DNA of 64,000 nucleotides, from assembly GCF_958299795.1 (NCBI RefSeq), contig NC_133208.1, positions 30,716,095 through 30,780,094 of the forward strand. The letters run 5' to 3'. Source of the DNA: Porites lutea (lineage: Eukaryota; Cnidaria; Anthozoa; Scleractinia; Poritidae). Positions within the stretch are counted from its first letter, which is position 1. Each line of letters begins with the position of its first letter. The notes under the pieces were generated by a model that was not told the DNA's origin, did no database searches, and saw only the letters and a program-made list of their open reading frames with translations. The position numbers and the translations under genes were made by a program. Shown here piece after piece: positions 1 through 10,669 of this stretch.

Positions 1-186
1 CCTTTTGAATGGTTTTAATTTGAATAGATGGTTTTTACAAAAATCAAAGCAATAAAAAATATGACCTCTAGGCAGACAAATACAAGTGCAACTTTTGAAG
101 CAATTTTTTTGGTTTTCATGGGTTTACATTAAGACATTTAAGAATTTAGTGCTGCAATATTTAAAACTTGTGTTTATTTTCCTCAG

Positions 187-1099
187 TGCTGTTGATAGTG
201 ATGATGATGATGAAGATGATGAGGATGAAAGTCTCAGCCGGGGCCTGTTTGAAAAAAAGAAGAAAAGCCAAAAATGTTCTACGAATAAAAGTGGAAGGAA
301 GGCCAAATGGAGTCAAAGTCTATTAGGGGATTTGGTGGACATTGTAATATCTAATGATTATTACAGGAATAAATTGATACTTACCAACACTAAAAACCAG
401 AAAAATGGAGAAATATACAAAAAGGTTCTGGTTGAACTTAAGGAAAGGGCTGCTGTGAGAAATGAAGAAGTTCCATTTGATCATGTTCAGTTGCGAACAA
501 AGTTCAAGAAAGCCATTGCTGAATGCAAGAAGACTTCTCTCACCATGAAGACTAGCACAGGAATAAAGAGATTTATTGATGAAAAAGGCTATGGTCCATG
601 GTTTAACAGCCTATTTGCCATTGTCAAAACTCGGGATGCATGCAGACCCGAACTTGCAGTAGAGCCTTCATTTGTTCGTACACAATCACCATGTTTACCA
701 GATTCAGAAGCTAGTGCTGCTGAAGCATCACCTGGCACATCCTCATCTGAAAGCAAAGAGAGAGTTGTGGTTCCAAGGAGAAGGAAGAGAAAGACAGATG
801 AGTCTTTACATGAAGCAATTGACCTAATCAAGACTGCCATCAACAATGATCCAGTGAAAGAAGTCCTTTCGTACATGAGTGATCAGGCTCAAAAGTCTCG
901 TGAACATGAACTAAACATGCTACAGGTGCTTCTGCAAGCTATGCCCACACAGCAAGTTCAACCAACCCTACATGAAAGAGCTACAGCAGCAGCCAACTTA
1001 CATGGGCTAAATGGAAGTGACAGTAGGCAGTATGGTAATCAGATGTCAAGTTCTGTTCATCCTGGAGACTTAAACTACCAAAATTTTTGGTTTTCTTGA
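187..1099 (+). CDS. Myb/SANT-like DNA-binding protein of Harbinger element (3' exon)
   Basis: This is the companion protein of Harbinger transposase, which in this family binds the element's ends and helps bring the transposase to the nucleus and DNA. The exon appears to start at 187, after a clear acceptor (TTTTCCTCAG at 177-186); the frame is open further upstream but has no ATG and reads like intron, so the 5' exon or exons lie outside the window. The visible product is about 303 residues. An acidic Asp/Glu run is followed by basic residues, then a trihelix/Myb-like region (roughly residues 35-150, beginning KWSQSLLGDLVDIV and containing GPWFNSLF), then a Ser-rich linker with a basic RRRKRK patch, and a helical C-terminus. 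The stop is at 1097-1099. Function is inferred from the domain and its partnership with the transposase. Confidence 0.8.
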
Positions 1100-2278
1100 A
1101 GTTTCCACCAACTGTGGTCTTGTTGAGTTTATTGACTTTTACATGAAGGGTTGAAAGTGAAGCAGGTGTACACTTACGTGATGTTGAAATGCTAATTAAC
1201 CCTTTAAGCCCTAGGAGTGATCAGCATCAAATGTCTCCTTATCATAGCAATGCTTTGTAAAACAGAGTGGTCATAACAATTTATTAAGGACATGATCACT
1301 CAAGATGGGCTTGCTTGATATTTTATCAACTTCTCCACATTCTATAGGAAAGAAATAGGGGCAATAAATGAGGATTTCGATTTTGATCTTAGGGTTTAAA
1401 GAGATAATTGTATACAAAATTGATAAGAATCTGCTGAATTATGGTGTGGACATGTATGTAGTCTTCAATTTCACTCCAAAATATTGGCAAAAAATTCCCT
1501 AATTTGGGCAGTGCTCAATTATTATAGTAAGTCTATTACATATTCCTGTTTCATTTTTAGCCCTTGAATTGTACCACTAGAGTGATGCAACTAATGTTGT
1601 ACCCGTGAAATAGAGGGACTCTTGGCATTCCTGGAAAATCCTCAGAAAGCCTTGTTGCTTGTGACTCTATATTTTACTAGCATTTGCAACAGGGAAAAAC
1701 AACATTTTTAAAAGTGTCTTTACCCAGGATCTGGCTTGTTCAGAAACAGAAGTATCTAATCACTATAGTTTGTCTTTGTGCTCTGGTTGACCTTCCCATG
1801 ACAGTGCTGGTAAAAATTAGTTGGATGGTTGGGAGAAAATTTTGCCAAAAAGCAGAGGCGCAAGTCCTTGATAAATGTTTTCTAGTTGATGTTTGCTTTG
1901 TACCTGCAAAGACAGACTGTTTCTTTTGATGTTTTAATTAAATGTTTGATTTATAATGGATACTATCACTTCATTAGAAACACTTGGTGCGAAATTTTAT
2001 CATCCATATAAATAGCAGAATGCATTCAAATGTTGTGTTATGGTGTTGAAATGTGAAACATGATGTACTTCATGGGTCACTTAAAACCCCTTTGAACATT
2101 ACATTCTTTCAAGATATAAAGTTCATCTGTTATATTTTGAAGCCCTCAGTTTACAGTACTTTGGGTGGGCTAATATTATAAAAGAAGCCTTCGTTGTTAC
2201 AAAACGTAGTGGAAATAACAAAATGGGCCCATTACAAAACTCCAACAAATGTTGCAAGAAATATTTGGTTTAACTCGT
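1100..2278. other. Spacer between the two Harbinger genes
   Basis: This AT-rich sequence lies between two convergent transposon genes and presumably holds both 3' untranslated regions. I see no convincing exon, RNA gene or second repeat. A 81-residue open frame at 1684-1929 has no recognisable features and is treated as chance. Confidence 0.6.
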
Positions 2279-3601
2279 TCACTTTAATTCAGAACCTTCT
2301 CTTTCCCTCCAAAACATATCTGCTAGTGTGCTCCTGATTTTAGTTGCCTGGGAATTGGAGTCTGGTAGCTTTCTACAACAGGTCATCTCTAATACATCCC
2401 TTAATGTGCGACCATCTCTCTTCGCATTTGTAAGTGGGTCGCTAGTAATATCTAGCTTGCTGCAGATTTTATCACCCTTTTCAATGCAGATGTTATGCAA
2501 AACCATGCAAGCAAGGGTTGTTGTTTTGACTTGAGAAGGTTCACTCTCGTTTTTCCTCAAAAGCACCCTCCACCTTCCTTTAAGTTGCCCATATGCTCCC
2601 TCTGTGACCATCCTAGCACGACTTAACCTGTAATTAAAGTATCTCTGCTTCTCTGTGAGTACTGCATTTGTGTAGGGCTTCAGTAGCCACGGTTTAAATG
2701 GGAATGCTGAATCCCCAATAATGAGTGGACCAATGTTCACATCAGCAACCTTATGTGCAATGTCTGGAATGAAATCGTGTTCGTTTAGCTTTTCACAGAG
2801 TTCTGTTGCCTGGAAAATGATAGCATCATGGGAGTTGCCAGGGAAACCGCAGCTGCCCCAAATAAACCTATATTTTGAGTCTACCATAGCCATCAAAACC
2901 ACGGAATAGAAGTTCTTGAAATTGTGGTACTCTTTACACGATGCAGCTCCTCCTGGTGGACATTTAATAGGGATGTGGCAGCCATCAATTGCAGCCCAAC
3001 AGAAGGGAAACTGCCACCTTTCGTTCATTTCCTTCATCTTATCCTTAAAGTCCTCCTCAGTGCATGGCATATGCTTCTTGACACAGTCCTCCCAAAGGTT
3101 TTCAACGATCGATTGACATACCTGAGTTACAATCTCATGTACAGTTGAAACACCCAATCCAGCCATTTCCGCTATGGTGTAGTAATAATCACCTCTTCCG
3201 AGCCTATAAAGGCAAATGCCTAGCCGACATTCGGGTGATATGGGGTCTTCGTTTACTGTCTGACGTTCCAAGTCGTTTCGGATTCGGTTCAGAATGAAAC
3301 TGAATGTATTCTTCGAAATTCTGAAAGTTTTCTTGAATCGTTCATCGGTATATGTTGTCCAAACCATCTCCCACCAGCCGTTGCTCCTGAGCAGACGCCG
3401 GCAAGATCGTACATGAACCATCTCCGTGGCTAAATTCTGCTTACGCGAGAGCAACAAAATCCCTGCCAAGGACAAAAGAAGAGCTATCCGTCGTCTTCTT
3501 AATGCAATGAGCATTTGCGCACTTTCGGAAAACATCCTTCTGCGTTCGTTTCCCCGAGAAATAGCTCTAATCAGAGCTATCCTCTCCTTCACAGCCACCA
3601 T
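2279..3601 (-). CDS. Harbinger DDE transposase (HARBI1-like nuclease)
   Basis: This enzyme cuts and joins transposon ends through an RNase H-fold DDE nuclease. The reading frame is open from 3724, but the 41 residues before the methionine at 3601 lie largely in the terminal-repeat zone, so I take 3601 as the start (440 residues). In that numbering the catalytic candidates are D206 (in WAAIDGCHIPIK), D297 (in IIGDSAFPFKPWLL) and E334 (in RMVTEGAYGQLKGRW). These are the classic DDE_Tnp_4 contexts. A helix-turn-helix-like stretch (YTIAEMAGLGVSTVHEIV) precedes the nuclease core. Length and motif order match full-length family members, with no internal stop. An N-terminal intron cannot be excluded. 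Its Myb-like partner is encoded convergently at 187-1099. Confidence 0.9.
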   Translation of the reverse strand: MVAVKERIALIRAISRGNERRRMFSESAQMLIALRRRRIALLLSLAGILLLSRKQNLATEMVHVRSCRRLLRSNGWWEMVWTTYTDERFKKTFRISKNTFSFILNRIRNDLERQTVNEDPISPECRLGICLYRLGRGDYYYTIAEMAGLGVSTVHEIVTQVCQSIVENLWEDCVKKHMPCTEEDFKDKMKEMNERWQFPFCWAAIDGCHIPIKCPPGGAASCKEYHNFKNFYSVVLMAMVDSKYRFIWGSCGFPGNSHDAIIFQATELCEKLNEHDFIPDIAHKVADVNIGPLIIGDSAFPFKPWLLKPYTNAVLTEKQRYFNYRLSRARMVTEGAYGQLKGRWRVLLRKNESEPSQVKTTTLACMVLHNICIEKGDKICSKLDITSDPLTNAKRDGRTLRDVLEMTCCRKLPDSNSQATKIRSTLADMFWREREGSELK

Positions 3602-3680
3602 CCTTGAAAGTTGAATTATGGCGCGAAGATATGATATCGGACCCAGGCCTTTTTCTTTCTCCCTACATGAAATAAAGATT

Positions 3681-3713
3681 AGGTTCGACGCACGGTACGC
3701 CGTCTGAATCAGA

Positions 3714-3744
<31 letters not shown>

Positions 3745-3752
3745 AAACTCAG

Positions 3753-3787
<35 letters not shown>

Positions 3788-3793
3788 CGGGCC
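3681..3793 (-). repeat. Harbinger right terminal and subterminal repeats
   Basis: The terminal sequence at 3755-3793 (AGGTTCGGCACATGAG...GGCGTCTGAACCGGGCC) has an internal look-alike at 3681-3710 that shares the pattern AGGTTCG-C...CGCCGTCTGAA. Such subterminal repeats usually serve as binding sites for the element's Myb-like protein. TTA at 3794-3796 is the likely target duplication. Confidence 0.7.
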
Positions 3794-3796
3794 TTA

Positions 3797-4277
3797 GTTT
3801 TCAGAATGCGAGATTAATTGATTGCTAAAACAACAACATCAACAAACGGGAATAAGAGACAGAGTATTGTATTGCGATAAAAAAGCGAAATGAATCGAAG
3901 ACTTCCTTTGATGTACACTGCAGTTGTCAAGAATTTCCGTCAATCATGTCAATTGTGTGGCAGTATGAGAGCGAAAGCTAAAAATATAATTTCTTCACGT
4001 TGAAGTAAGCCAAAACCAACAAGGATGTCATTTTGAAAACTGAAAGCTGAAACGTTTTGCTGTTGATTTTGCAGATCTGAGTTCTCGCCCCTGATGCTTA
4101 GTACACGGTGAAAGGGAAATGAAAGACCATATATGGCGTTCACGAGGAAAATGTATAGCGGAACTGAGAACTAATGTTTACTGAAACCCCTTATTAAGCT
4201 TTCTTAGTTTATTACTCAAGCATAATCACTCCCCCAGGCACCAAATCTAGAAGTCTTTTCAGAAGAACTTAGCACCG
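3797..4277. other. Upstream region of first GPCR
   Basis: This is host DNA between the transposon end and the receptor gene. No gene is visible. A pyrimidine tract with an acceptor-like end (TCTTTTCAG at 4254-4262) lies 15 bases before the start codon, so a 5' untranslated intron is possible but unproven. Confidence 0.4.
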
Positions 4278-5378
4278 ATGGCGGACGATCTAAGCTCTCG
4301 AAGCCTAGCTTTGACCATCGTGGAAGCAAGCTCTTTGGTAATTCTAAACGTGTTGTCCCTTATAGGAAACTCTCTGGTTTGTAATCTGTTTTACAAAACC
4401 ACGCGACTTCGAACAACAACGAATCTATACATCATCGCACTTGCTGTGAGTGACCTGCTGTCCGCCATTTTTGTTATGCCCTTCGGTGTTGGGGTGCTGA
4501 TCTCAAGTGATTGGATCTTCGGTGAAACGATGTGTAAAATTGAAGCTTTCTTCGTTTGTTTTGTTGCCTACGTCTCGCCCGCTACTATGGGTTTAACAGC
4601 AATAAACAGATACTTTAGGATTTGTAAAACAGAGCAGCAATACAGGAGGTACTTTACACCGCGGAAGTCACGAACATGGTTGGCCTGTGTGTGGATCTTC
4701 GTTGCTTTTTACGCTGTGGTTCCAAAGTTGGTTGGTCTTCAAGATTATGCGTTCGTTCCGGGATATGGCATCTGCGCCCTCGCCTTTCTAAGCGAAACTG
4801 GCAAGATAATCAATTACTGCATTGTCCTGGGCCTATTGCTCGCTTTTCCTTTAGCGGCAGCCATAGTCAGCTACATAAACGTTGCAAAGATGATCCGACA
4901 GCATAACCAGGAGACTAAATCTACGAGGCCACAGCAGCGTAATAAGCGCATAAGTGCACGGGAGATCAAACTTAGCAAATCGCTTTTCGTTGTTGTCTTC
5001 GTGTTTATGATGTGCTGGGCCCCATTTTGGATCATCATTGTATTCAAGCGCTTCCGTGTTGTCGCGAAAATGGCGCGTAACGTTCAACTGTTTTGCTTAT
5101 TTCTTCTTTATTTCTCCAATACAATTAATCCTTTCATATACGCCGGCATGAATCCTTTATTCAGAAGAGAAGTCCGCAGATTCTTATCATGCAACCGAAA
5201 ACGGAGTTTAACATTGAAGCCGAGGAAACCTGTCCAACAACGAGACAGCTGCGTCACGTCAACGGACATTACTCAGACCCCCAATGGCAGCCAGCTGTAT
5301 CTCAAAGAAACAACAGTTACTATGAACACCCCTGATGATGATAAGGGAGAAGAGGGAAGCTCTGGTTTGTTAAACTAA
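4278..5378 (+). CDS. Melatonin-receptor-like class A GPCR, copy 1
   Basis: This intronless 366-residue seven-TM receptor would sit in the plasma membrane and signal through G proteins; its ligand is unknown. Visible class A landmarks are N31 in TM1 (IGNSLV), D59 in TM2 (LAVSDL), C86 at the top of TM3 paired with C166 in the second extracellular loop, N110-R111-Y112 replacing DRY, CWAP at 246-249 in TM6, and NPFIY at 284-288 in TM7 followed by a basic helix 8. The NRY motif and the second loop (GLQDYAFVPGYGICA) recall melatonin receptors, which also carry NRY, so I place it near that group. The N-terminus is very short, with no signal peptide. Its closest relative here is the gene at 9566. A poly(A) signal AATAAA lies at 5610-5615. 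Confidence 0.9.
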   Translation: MADDLSSRSLALTIVEASSLVILNVLSLIGNSLVCNLFYKTTRLRTTTNLYIIALAVSDLLSAIFVMPFGVGVLISSDWIFGETMCKIEAFFVCFVAYVSPATMGLTAINRYFRICKTEQQYRRYFTPRKSRTWLACVWIFVAFYAVVPKLVGLQDYAFVPGYGICALAFLSETGKIINYCIVLGLLLAFPLAAAIVSYINVAKMIRQHNQETKSTRPQQRNKRISAREIKLSKSLFVVVFVFMMCWAPFWIIIVFKRFRVVAKMARNVQLFCLFLLYFSNTINPFIYAGMNPLFRREVRRFLSCNRKRSLTLKPRKPVQQRDSCVTSTDITQTPNGSQLYLKETTVTMNTPDDDKGEEGSSGLLN

Positions 5379-6530
5379 ACTTTCACGTTTTACCACATCA
5401 CGTACATAAGTTAAACGAACATAGGGGGGGAAATGGCGTATGTTGTGGAGTGTATACATCGTTACGCATTTCAGTGAGATACTCACAGTTAAGTTTACCG
5501 ATGTACAAGTTTCCTGTTTAGTTTCATTTTTGTCGTTTTCTGACTAGGAATGAAAATTTCTAAATTGTAAGTATATAGATTCGGAAATGTCGAGGAATGA
5601 TCCCGATTTAATAAATAACTCCGAATGTTGAAAACCCATTGATTGTGACTCTTTGATTGAGTCTCTTTTCCTTCAGTTTAGCAAGCTGAAATGTTGCTAA
5701 CGTGTTCGATATGAACGTGACTATAGGAAAACCTAAAAAAAGCCCTATTGAGCGCCGCGCTGTAACATAGTAAATTCCTGTTCCGCGTATCTGCTATAGC
5801 TGAATAGATAAATTAAAAATACTTATGTCTCTATTTTTGATGCCTTCTTGTAGCATGATCGTAAAAGCTCCACCAATTTCAGCATTTCCGTATATTCTTG
5901 TCCAAATGGAAACGTGATTTCCGCCAATTACATTTAATATTTCTGTCAGTCTTATCTGATAATTAGTGATTATTCTGACTGAATCTGTACATTTTAAGAA
6001 AAGCGCCGTTAGTCAGAGCCGGGACTATATTTAACCCGACTTATACTCTAAATAATAAGAGGAAGGGCCCTTTTAGTTTTCATTCTCAGCTCTCCTGATA
6101 ATGCCATGCGTGCAGTGGTGTGAGAAGGTCTGAGAAATCGCTTACATATTTATAATAATATTAATAACAATAATAATGATAATAAGTTTTTATTCAATAC
6201 TCATTAAAAAGAGCTATGTACAGTGCTACACTTAAAACGAATTAAAACAAAATTTGTACCTTAACATCTGTTAGAAAGAAAATAAAAGATCATAATGTCT
6301 CATTATCTCTTGAAATATAATCCACGAAAATGTTTCTTGACTAATTATTATTACTGTTACTATAAGCAGTCGCTACCTGACCAATATTTAACATCTTTTC
6401 ACTAGTTCCTCTTTAAAATCTGCCACGATTTCAACATGAACCAACAACGATAAGAATATTAAATAATAGAAACAATTGAATATGCAATATTCAATATCTT
6501 TTCTCTAAATTAAAATCTAGGGTCCTTAAA
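5379..6530. other. Intergenic, 3' region of GPCR copy 1
   Basis: The first 240 bases are probably 3' untranslated sequence, ending after AATAAA at 5610. The remainder is AT-rich, with a short AAT-rich microsatellite near 6150-6185. I see no coding sequence or RNA gene. Confidence 0.5.
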
Positions 6531-6539
6531 GTCCTCTAT

Positions 6540-6930
6540 CGATGTCAAAGTCCATCTCTTTTAGTTGAGATTTACTCTCCTTATTGAACGCGATCCCCTT
6601 AAGCATAGGAAGGATGTTCTCAGAATGGCAAATTCTGGTTCTTATCTAAGACATCGTAGTTGAGTAGTCCTCGCCTTTCTTGGCTGACAGGAGTTCCGCT
6701 AGTGGCTTGTGATAGACTTGACATTCGGGTGCTACGCCACCTGTAGTGGTGAAGGCCAGCGGCGTGGCTTGTTCTACCTCCATAACTCGGCTTGCGTACA
6801 TACGTTTCTTGTCGTTTCCATGCTGGCGATATATTTGCTGAGGGTTAGGGTCCTTGTAAGATTCCGCATTTGGGTGGCACACCGTTAGGTCAAAGAATGA
6901 GGAACCCTGTCTAGACCAAAAACCCCTTGC
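6540..6930 (-). mobile_element. Fossil retroelement coding fragment
   Basis: Minus-strand translation gives a peptide containing [10 protein letters not shown] and, further on, [11 protein letters not shown] followed by a region resembling [21 protein letters not shown] remember this kind of sequence from the C-terminal part of reverse-transcriptase polyproteins that are abundant in cnidarian and lancelet genomes. The fragment is short, isolated and broken, with no terminal repeats visible, so it is an old relic. Whether its parent was a tyrosine-recombinase, LTR or non-LTR element cannot be settled here. Confidence 0.55.
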
Positions 6931-7010
6931 ATGAATGTCAAGCAGGGCATCGGGGGCTGTATTAGCCCCTCCCCCCCCCCCCCCCCGGCTAACGATTTAC
7001 CGGTAACCAA

Positions 7011-7408
7011 TTAAATCATTAATAGGTGTGGTTTCATATTGCGTAATCCTTAAAATGGCTGTGAACATAAAGGATTTGTATGGGAATTCAGGTAAAAGAT
7101 TCAAGAATATAAATACTCTCTAGAATTTTCAATTAAATACACCTTTCCTTATTTGCTTTACCTGTTTTTGCTTGCTGTGTGGTCATTTTCCCGATCCATT
7201 GCGATTAAAGCGATTTTCTTTAACACCGAGCAGCATGCAAGCAAAAACAAGTAATTAAAAGTAAATAAGGTAGGGTGTATTTTATTGAAAATTCTAGCGA
7301 GTATTTATATTCTTCAATCTTTTACCTGAATTCCCATACAAATCCTTTAATGTTCACGGCCATTTAAAGGATTACGCAATATGAAACCACATGTATTAAT
7401 GATTAAAC
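7011..7408. repeat. Foldback element with long inverted arms
   Basis: Two arms of roughly 150 bases are inverted copies of each other. The left arm starts TTAAATCATTAAT and runs through GGTTTCATATTGCGTAATCC and GGGAATTCAGGTAAAAGATT; the right arm returns the same sequence with few differences and ends ATTAATGATTAAA. The roughly 100-base loop has no open frame. This is the structure of a nonautonomous inverted-repeat DNA element. The family is not recognised, and target duplications were not resolved. A poly(C) tract lies just upstream at 6969-6986. Confidence 0.8.
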
Positions 7409-7918
7409 TCTCATAATGACATTGGGCCGCCTGTGCTTCAACCAGTATAATATTGTCATTGATGTTTTAGAAGAGGGTTCAAAGGAACTTGAGCTGACTA
7501 TGAGGAAATTCAATGGTGTTAAAGAGCAAAGGATGTTTTCCGAAGAATGCAGGAAGCCACAATCTCGTGCTCGCTCAACATAACACATACTTTCAAGGCA
7601 ACTGTTGTTTGACTGTTTAACTGAACTTAGTAAGGATGTATTAAGGCCATGTTTCGTTGGGATCGCAGTAGTGACGATTTAAGTGATTTTTAGGATAAGC
7701 CTAGATTCGGAAAATGTGTTACTTTTCATTTCTTAGTTGTAGTTTATAGTACCTTCACTTTTATCTTTCTGCGTTATCGTGGCTTTTTTTTTTAATTTTG
7801 CCTTTGTAACATTCCATATCACAGCTCGTTTTTAGAGTAATTTAGTTCCTTGGAGGCCACAGGCTACGCTGTGTGCCCTACGTGGTTAACAGTTTGCGTT
7901 ATTACGTTTAATACTGCG

Positions 7919-7964
<46 letters not shown>

Positions 7965-7983
7965 TATTATAATTTTTTTCTTC

Positions 7984-8024
<41 letters not shown>
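7919..8024. repeat. Microsatellites (TCA)n and (AAT)n
   Basis: An uninterrupted TCA repeat at about 7919-7965 is followed within 20 bases by an AAT repeat at about 7985-8024. Both are simple low-complexity tracts. Confidence 0.95.
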
Positions 8025-8025
<1 letters not shown>

Positions 8026-8135
8026 CTTTTATTGATAACAAAGCTAACTGTTAAAACCTATTTATAACTGATTTTTCTAAAGGAAAAAACTATAAGGTCA
8101 AAGCACTATTTACAAATCATTTTATTTCATAGGCT

Positions 8136-8314
8136 CCTGTTCATTTCGATTAAAAAATTCATTTCAATTAGAAAAATTCATTTCAATTGAAAACATTTCG
8201 TTAATCAATTAAAAACAATTCATTTCGATTATGAAAATAATAGTAACTGGAATTAAGAAAAAGTTTCTTCAAAATGTTCCTAATCATAATATCATGATCC
8301 TAATAATAATAATT

Positions 8315-8354
<40 letters not shown>

Positions 8355-8355
8355 T
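8136..8355. repeat. Degenerate TTCATTTCGATTA repeats and (AAT)n tract
   Basis: Four to five imperfect copies of a TTCATTTC(G/A)ATTA motif run from 8136 to 8230. A second AAT microsatellite follows at about 8301-8355. The 62-residue open frame over this tract is an artefact of the repeat. Confidence 0.75.
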
Positions 8356-9565
8356 TAATAATCACAGCAAATTACAACAAAACTCACAGGGTACGTTTTC
8401 AATACCGGGGTCGATCTAATTATACAATTGAGAAGAAATTTCGTAAATGATAATTTCGACTCTCCGCTTTACACCTGAATGAGAACAGACATGTGTGAAT
8501 TTTGCATCGATATCCTTACTTTGTCGAGGAATTTAACTACTCCCTTAACCGGCATCGTTTGTTAATTGTTGTGTATTGTTATTGATGGTGATTCGGTCTT
8601 TGTTCAATTTGCTGAAAGCCATTACGAGTCACTACTATTAGTTTGAATGTAAAGAGGACATCAACAGTTAGGTCGGAATATATAACAACACATAGATTGA
8701 ATACAAAATTGAAGATTAGGGAACATGTGGGAACCTTATGAGAACATCTGTTTTCACGTTACCATGCACATATGATGTTCGGGATATGAGAAGTTGCAAA
8801 TTATACCATTAGTTGTTCCTTTTTCACTTTTCAGTCGACACTTCTCGATTAAAATAACTTGAGAAATCGATGGTGATATCGATGGTAATATTGTGTTATA
8901 TTAGGCCACAAAGTGATAAAAATAATTTGCACACTTCTCTATGTTGTTGTGAAACCGAGAGTTAAAAAGTAAAACTGAAACTGATCCGCCAAAATCCTAA
9001 AACCTACAAGTGAAATTACTCTCTTACACTTTACAAGGACTTAATTAATTGAACTCAAAAGTCGGTGATAAGAGAGTTTTGAATTAGCCAAGCATTGGAG
9101 GGCATATTGTCGATGGTGCTGCAAAAGGACCTTTAAAAACACTTGTGAAAGGAAGTTCATGAATAAGGCTTCCTGCGGAAAGACCTGAGGGGCGATATCG
9201 AGTCTAAATATAAAATACAGATAAAATAAGTGGTGTGCCAACATGAATTGGGAAGTTAATGAGAACACGCTAGAAAATTCAGTTGTTGTAAAACTATATA
9301 CTTTGCTAATTGATGAGCAATTTTCCTGCAACTCTTTATCATTTTGAATTTAGTCTGACGAAAGGTTCAGTTAATAATGTCCACAAAATAATTGTAAAGC
9401 CTTATAAAGACTAAATAAACCGTTGAAAGACTCCTTCTGGACGTAGCAGGCTGCGCTTAGGAATGATTATGTTATTGCGATATTATGCTGCAATATTGTG
9501 ACTGGTATAATTATAAATAATTATAAATATTCTAAATGTAAAAAAAATCTAACTGTGTGGAGACA
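8356..9565. other. Intergenic before GPCR copy 2
   Basis: This is AT-rich spacer. A 96-residue minus-strand open frame at 9041-9331 has no recognisable domain, and I do not call it. No acceptor-like pyrimidine tract precedes the receptor start here, unlike at the other copies. Confidence 0.45.
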
Positions 9566-10669
9566 ATGGCGGACGATCTGACCTCTCGCAGTCTCGCAGT
9601 TACCATAGTAGAAGTCAGCTCTTTAATGATTCTCAATGTATTGTCTCTCTTAGGAAATACCCTGGTTTGCATTTTATTTTACAAAAACGCACGACTGCGC
9701 ACAACAACAAACCTATACATCATTGCACTTGCTGTGAGCGACTTGCTATCCGCCATTTTCGTTATGCCTTTCGGTATTGGTGTGCTGATCTCTGGTGAAT
9801 GGATCTTTGGTGGAACGATGTGCGAAATTGGAGCTTTCTTCGTCTGTTTTGTCGCGTACGTATCACCCGCTACTATGAGCTTAACAGCAATAAATCGATA
9901 CTTCAGGATTTGCCAATCGGATCAGCAATACAGGAAGTACTTTTCACCGTGGAAGTCACGAATCTGGTTGGCCTGTGTGTGGATCTTTGTTGCTTGTTAC
10001 GCTGTGATTCCAAAGTTGGCTGGTCTTCAAGATTATGCGTTCGTTCCGGGATATGGCATCTGTGCCCTCGCCTTTCTAAGCGAAACTGGCAAAATAATCA
10101 ATTACTGCATTGTCCTTGGCCTATTGCTCGCCTTTCCTTTAACAGCAGCCATCGTCAGCTACATAAAAGTTGCAAAGATGATCCGACAACATAACGAAGA
10201 GGTGTCAACTAAAATTCCAAAGGAAAGTCAGAGAAAACCGCGCATAAGCGCACGAGAGATCAAACTTAGTAAATCTCTTTTCGTTGTTGTCTTTGCGTTC
10301 ATGATGTGCTGGGCTCCGTTTTGGATCATCATTGTATTCAAGCGCTTCCGTGTTGGCTGGGGAATGCCTCGAAATGTTCAACTGTTTTGCTTGTTCTTAC
10401 TCTATTTGTCTAATACAATTAATCCTTTTATATACGCTGGCATGAATCCCGTGTTCAGAAAAGAATTTCGCAAAGTAGTTCTTTGCTATTTTAACCATAG
10501 AATGGCCTTGAGGAAGAGAAAATCGCAGCAGTGTCAAAACAGTTGTGCGACTAGTACAGACTTCAGTGGCACTCCAATGGGAACAAAATCTTGCGGTTCA
10601 CAAGAAGGAAAACAATTAGCGAAAACCACAATTAAGGCTAACTCAGCCATCGTCCTATGCTCTGTTTAA
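9566..10669 (+). CDS. Melatonin-receptor-like class A GPCR, copy 2
   Basis: This is a single-exon seven-TM receptor of 367 residues. The frame is open nine bases further upstream, but only to a GTG; the ATG at 9566 matches the MADDL start of copy 1 and has A at -3. Numbered from that ATG, the landmarks are D59 in TM2, the C86-C166 disulphide pair, NRY at 110-112, CWAP in TM6 and NPFIY in TM7. The second extracellular loop (GLQDYAFVPGYGICALAFLSE) is identical to that of copy 1. The two differ mainly in the third intracellular loop (KIPKESQRKPR here) and the C-tail, so ligand recognition may be shared while coupling or regulation differs. A poly(A) signal AATAAA is at 11081-11086. Confidence 0.9.
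   Translation: MADDLTSRSLAVTIVEVSSLMILNVLSLLGNTLVCILFYKNARLRTTTNLYIIALAVSDLLSAIFVMPFGIGVLISGEWIFGGTMCEIGAFFVCFVAYVSPATMSLTAINRYFRICQSDQQYRKYFSPWKSRIWLACVWIFVACYAVIPKLAGLQDYAFVPGYGICALAFLSETGKIINYCIVLGLLLAFPLTAAIVSYIKVAKMIRQHNEEVSTKIPKESQRKPRISAREIKLSKSLFVVVFAFMMCWAPFWIIIVFKRFRVGWGMPRNVQLFCLFLLYLSNTINPFIYAGMNPVFRKEFRKVVLCYFNHRMALRKRKSQQCQNSCATSTDFSGTPMGTKSCGSQEGKQLAKTTIKANSAIVLCSV

Larger units (their letters stand above)
1..3793. mobile_element. PIF/Harbinger DNA transposon, left end outside window
   Basis: Two genes typical of this superfamily lie tail to tail: a Myb/SANT-like protein on the plus strand and a DDE transposase on the minus strand. The right end is recognisable. Read inward from 3793 on the minus strand, the terminus begins GGCCCGGTTCAGACGCC, and it is followed on the plus strand by TTA at 3794-3796, a good candidate for the usual 3-bp target duplication. 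No second copy of this terminus occurs before position 1, so the left inverted repeat is probably just upstream of the window. Both genes have open frames, so the element may be recent and possibly still functional. The superfamily assignment is firm; the exact left boundary is unknown. Confidence 0.88.

Noticed and set aside
3426-3614. Plus-strand ORFs opposite the Harbinger transposase (2328-3614)
   Set aside because: These are antisense shadows of the transposase frame.
9041-9331. 96-residue minus-strand ORF before GPCR copy 2
   Set aside because: No recognisable domain or repeat conservation; AT-rich spacer composition.
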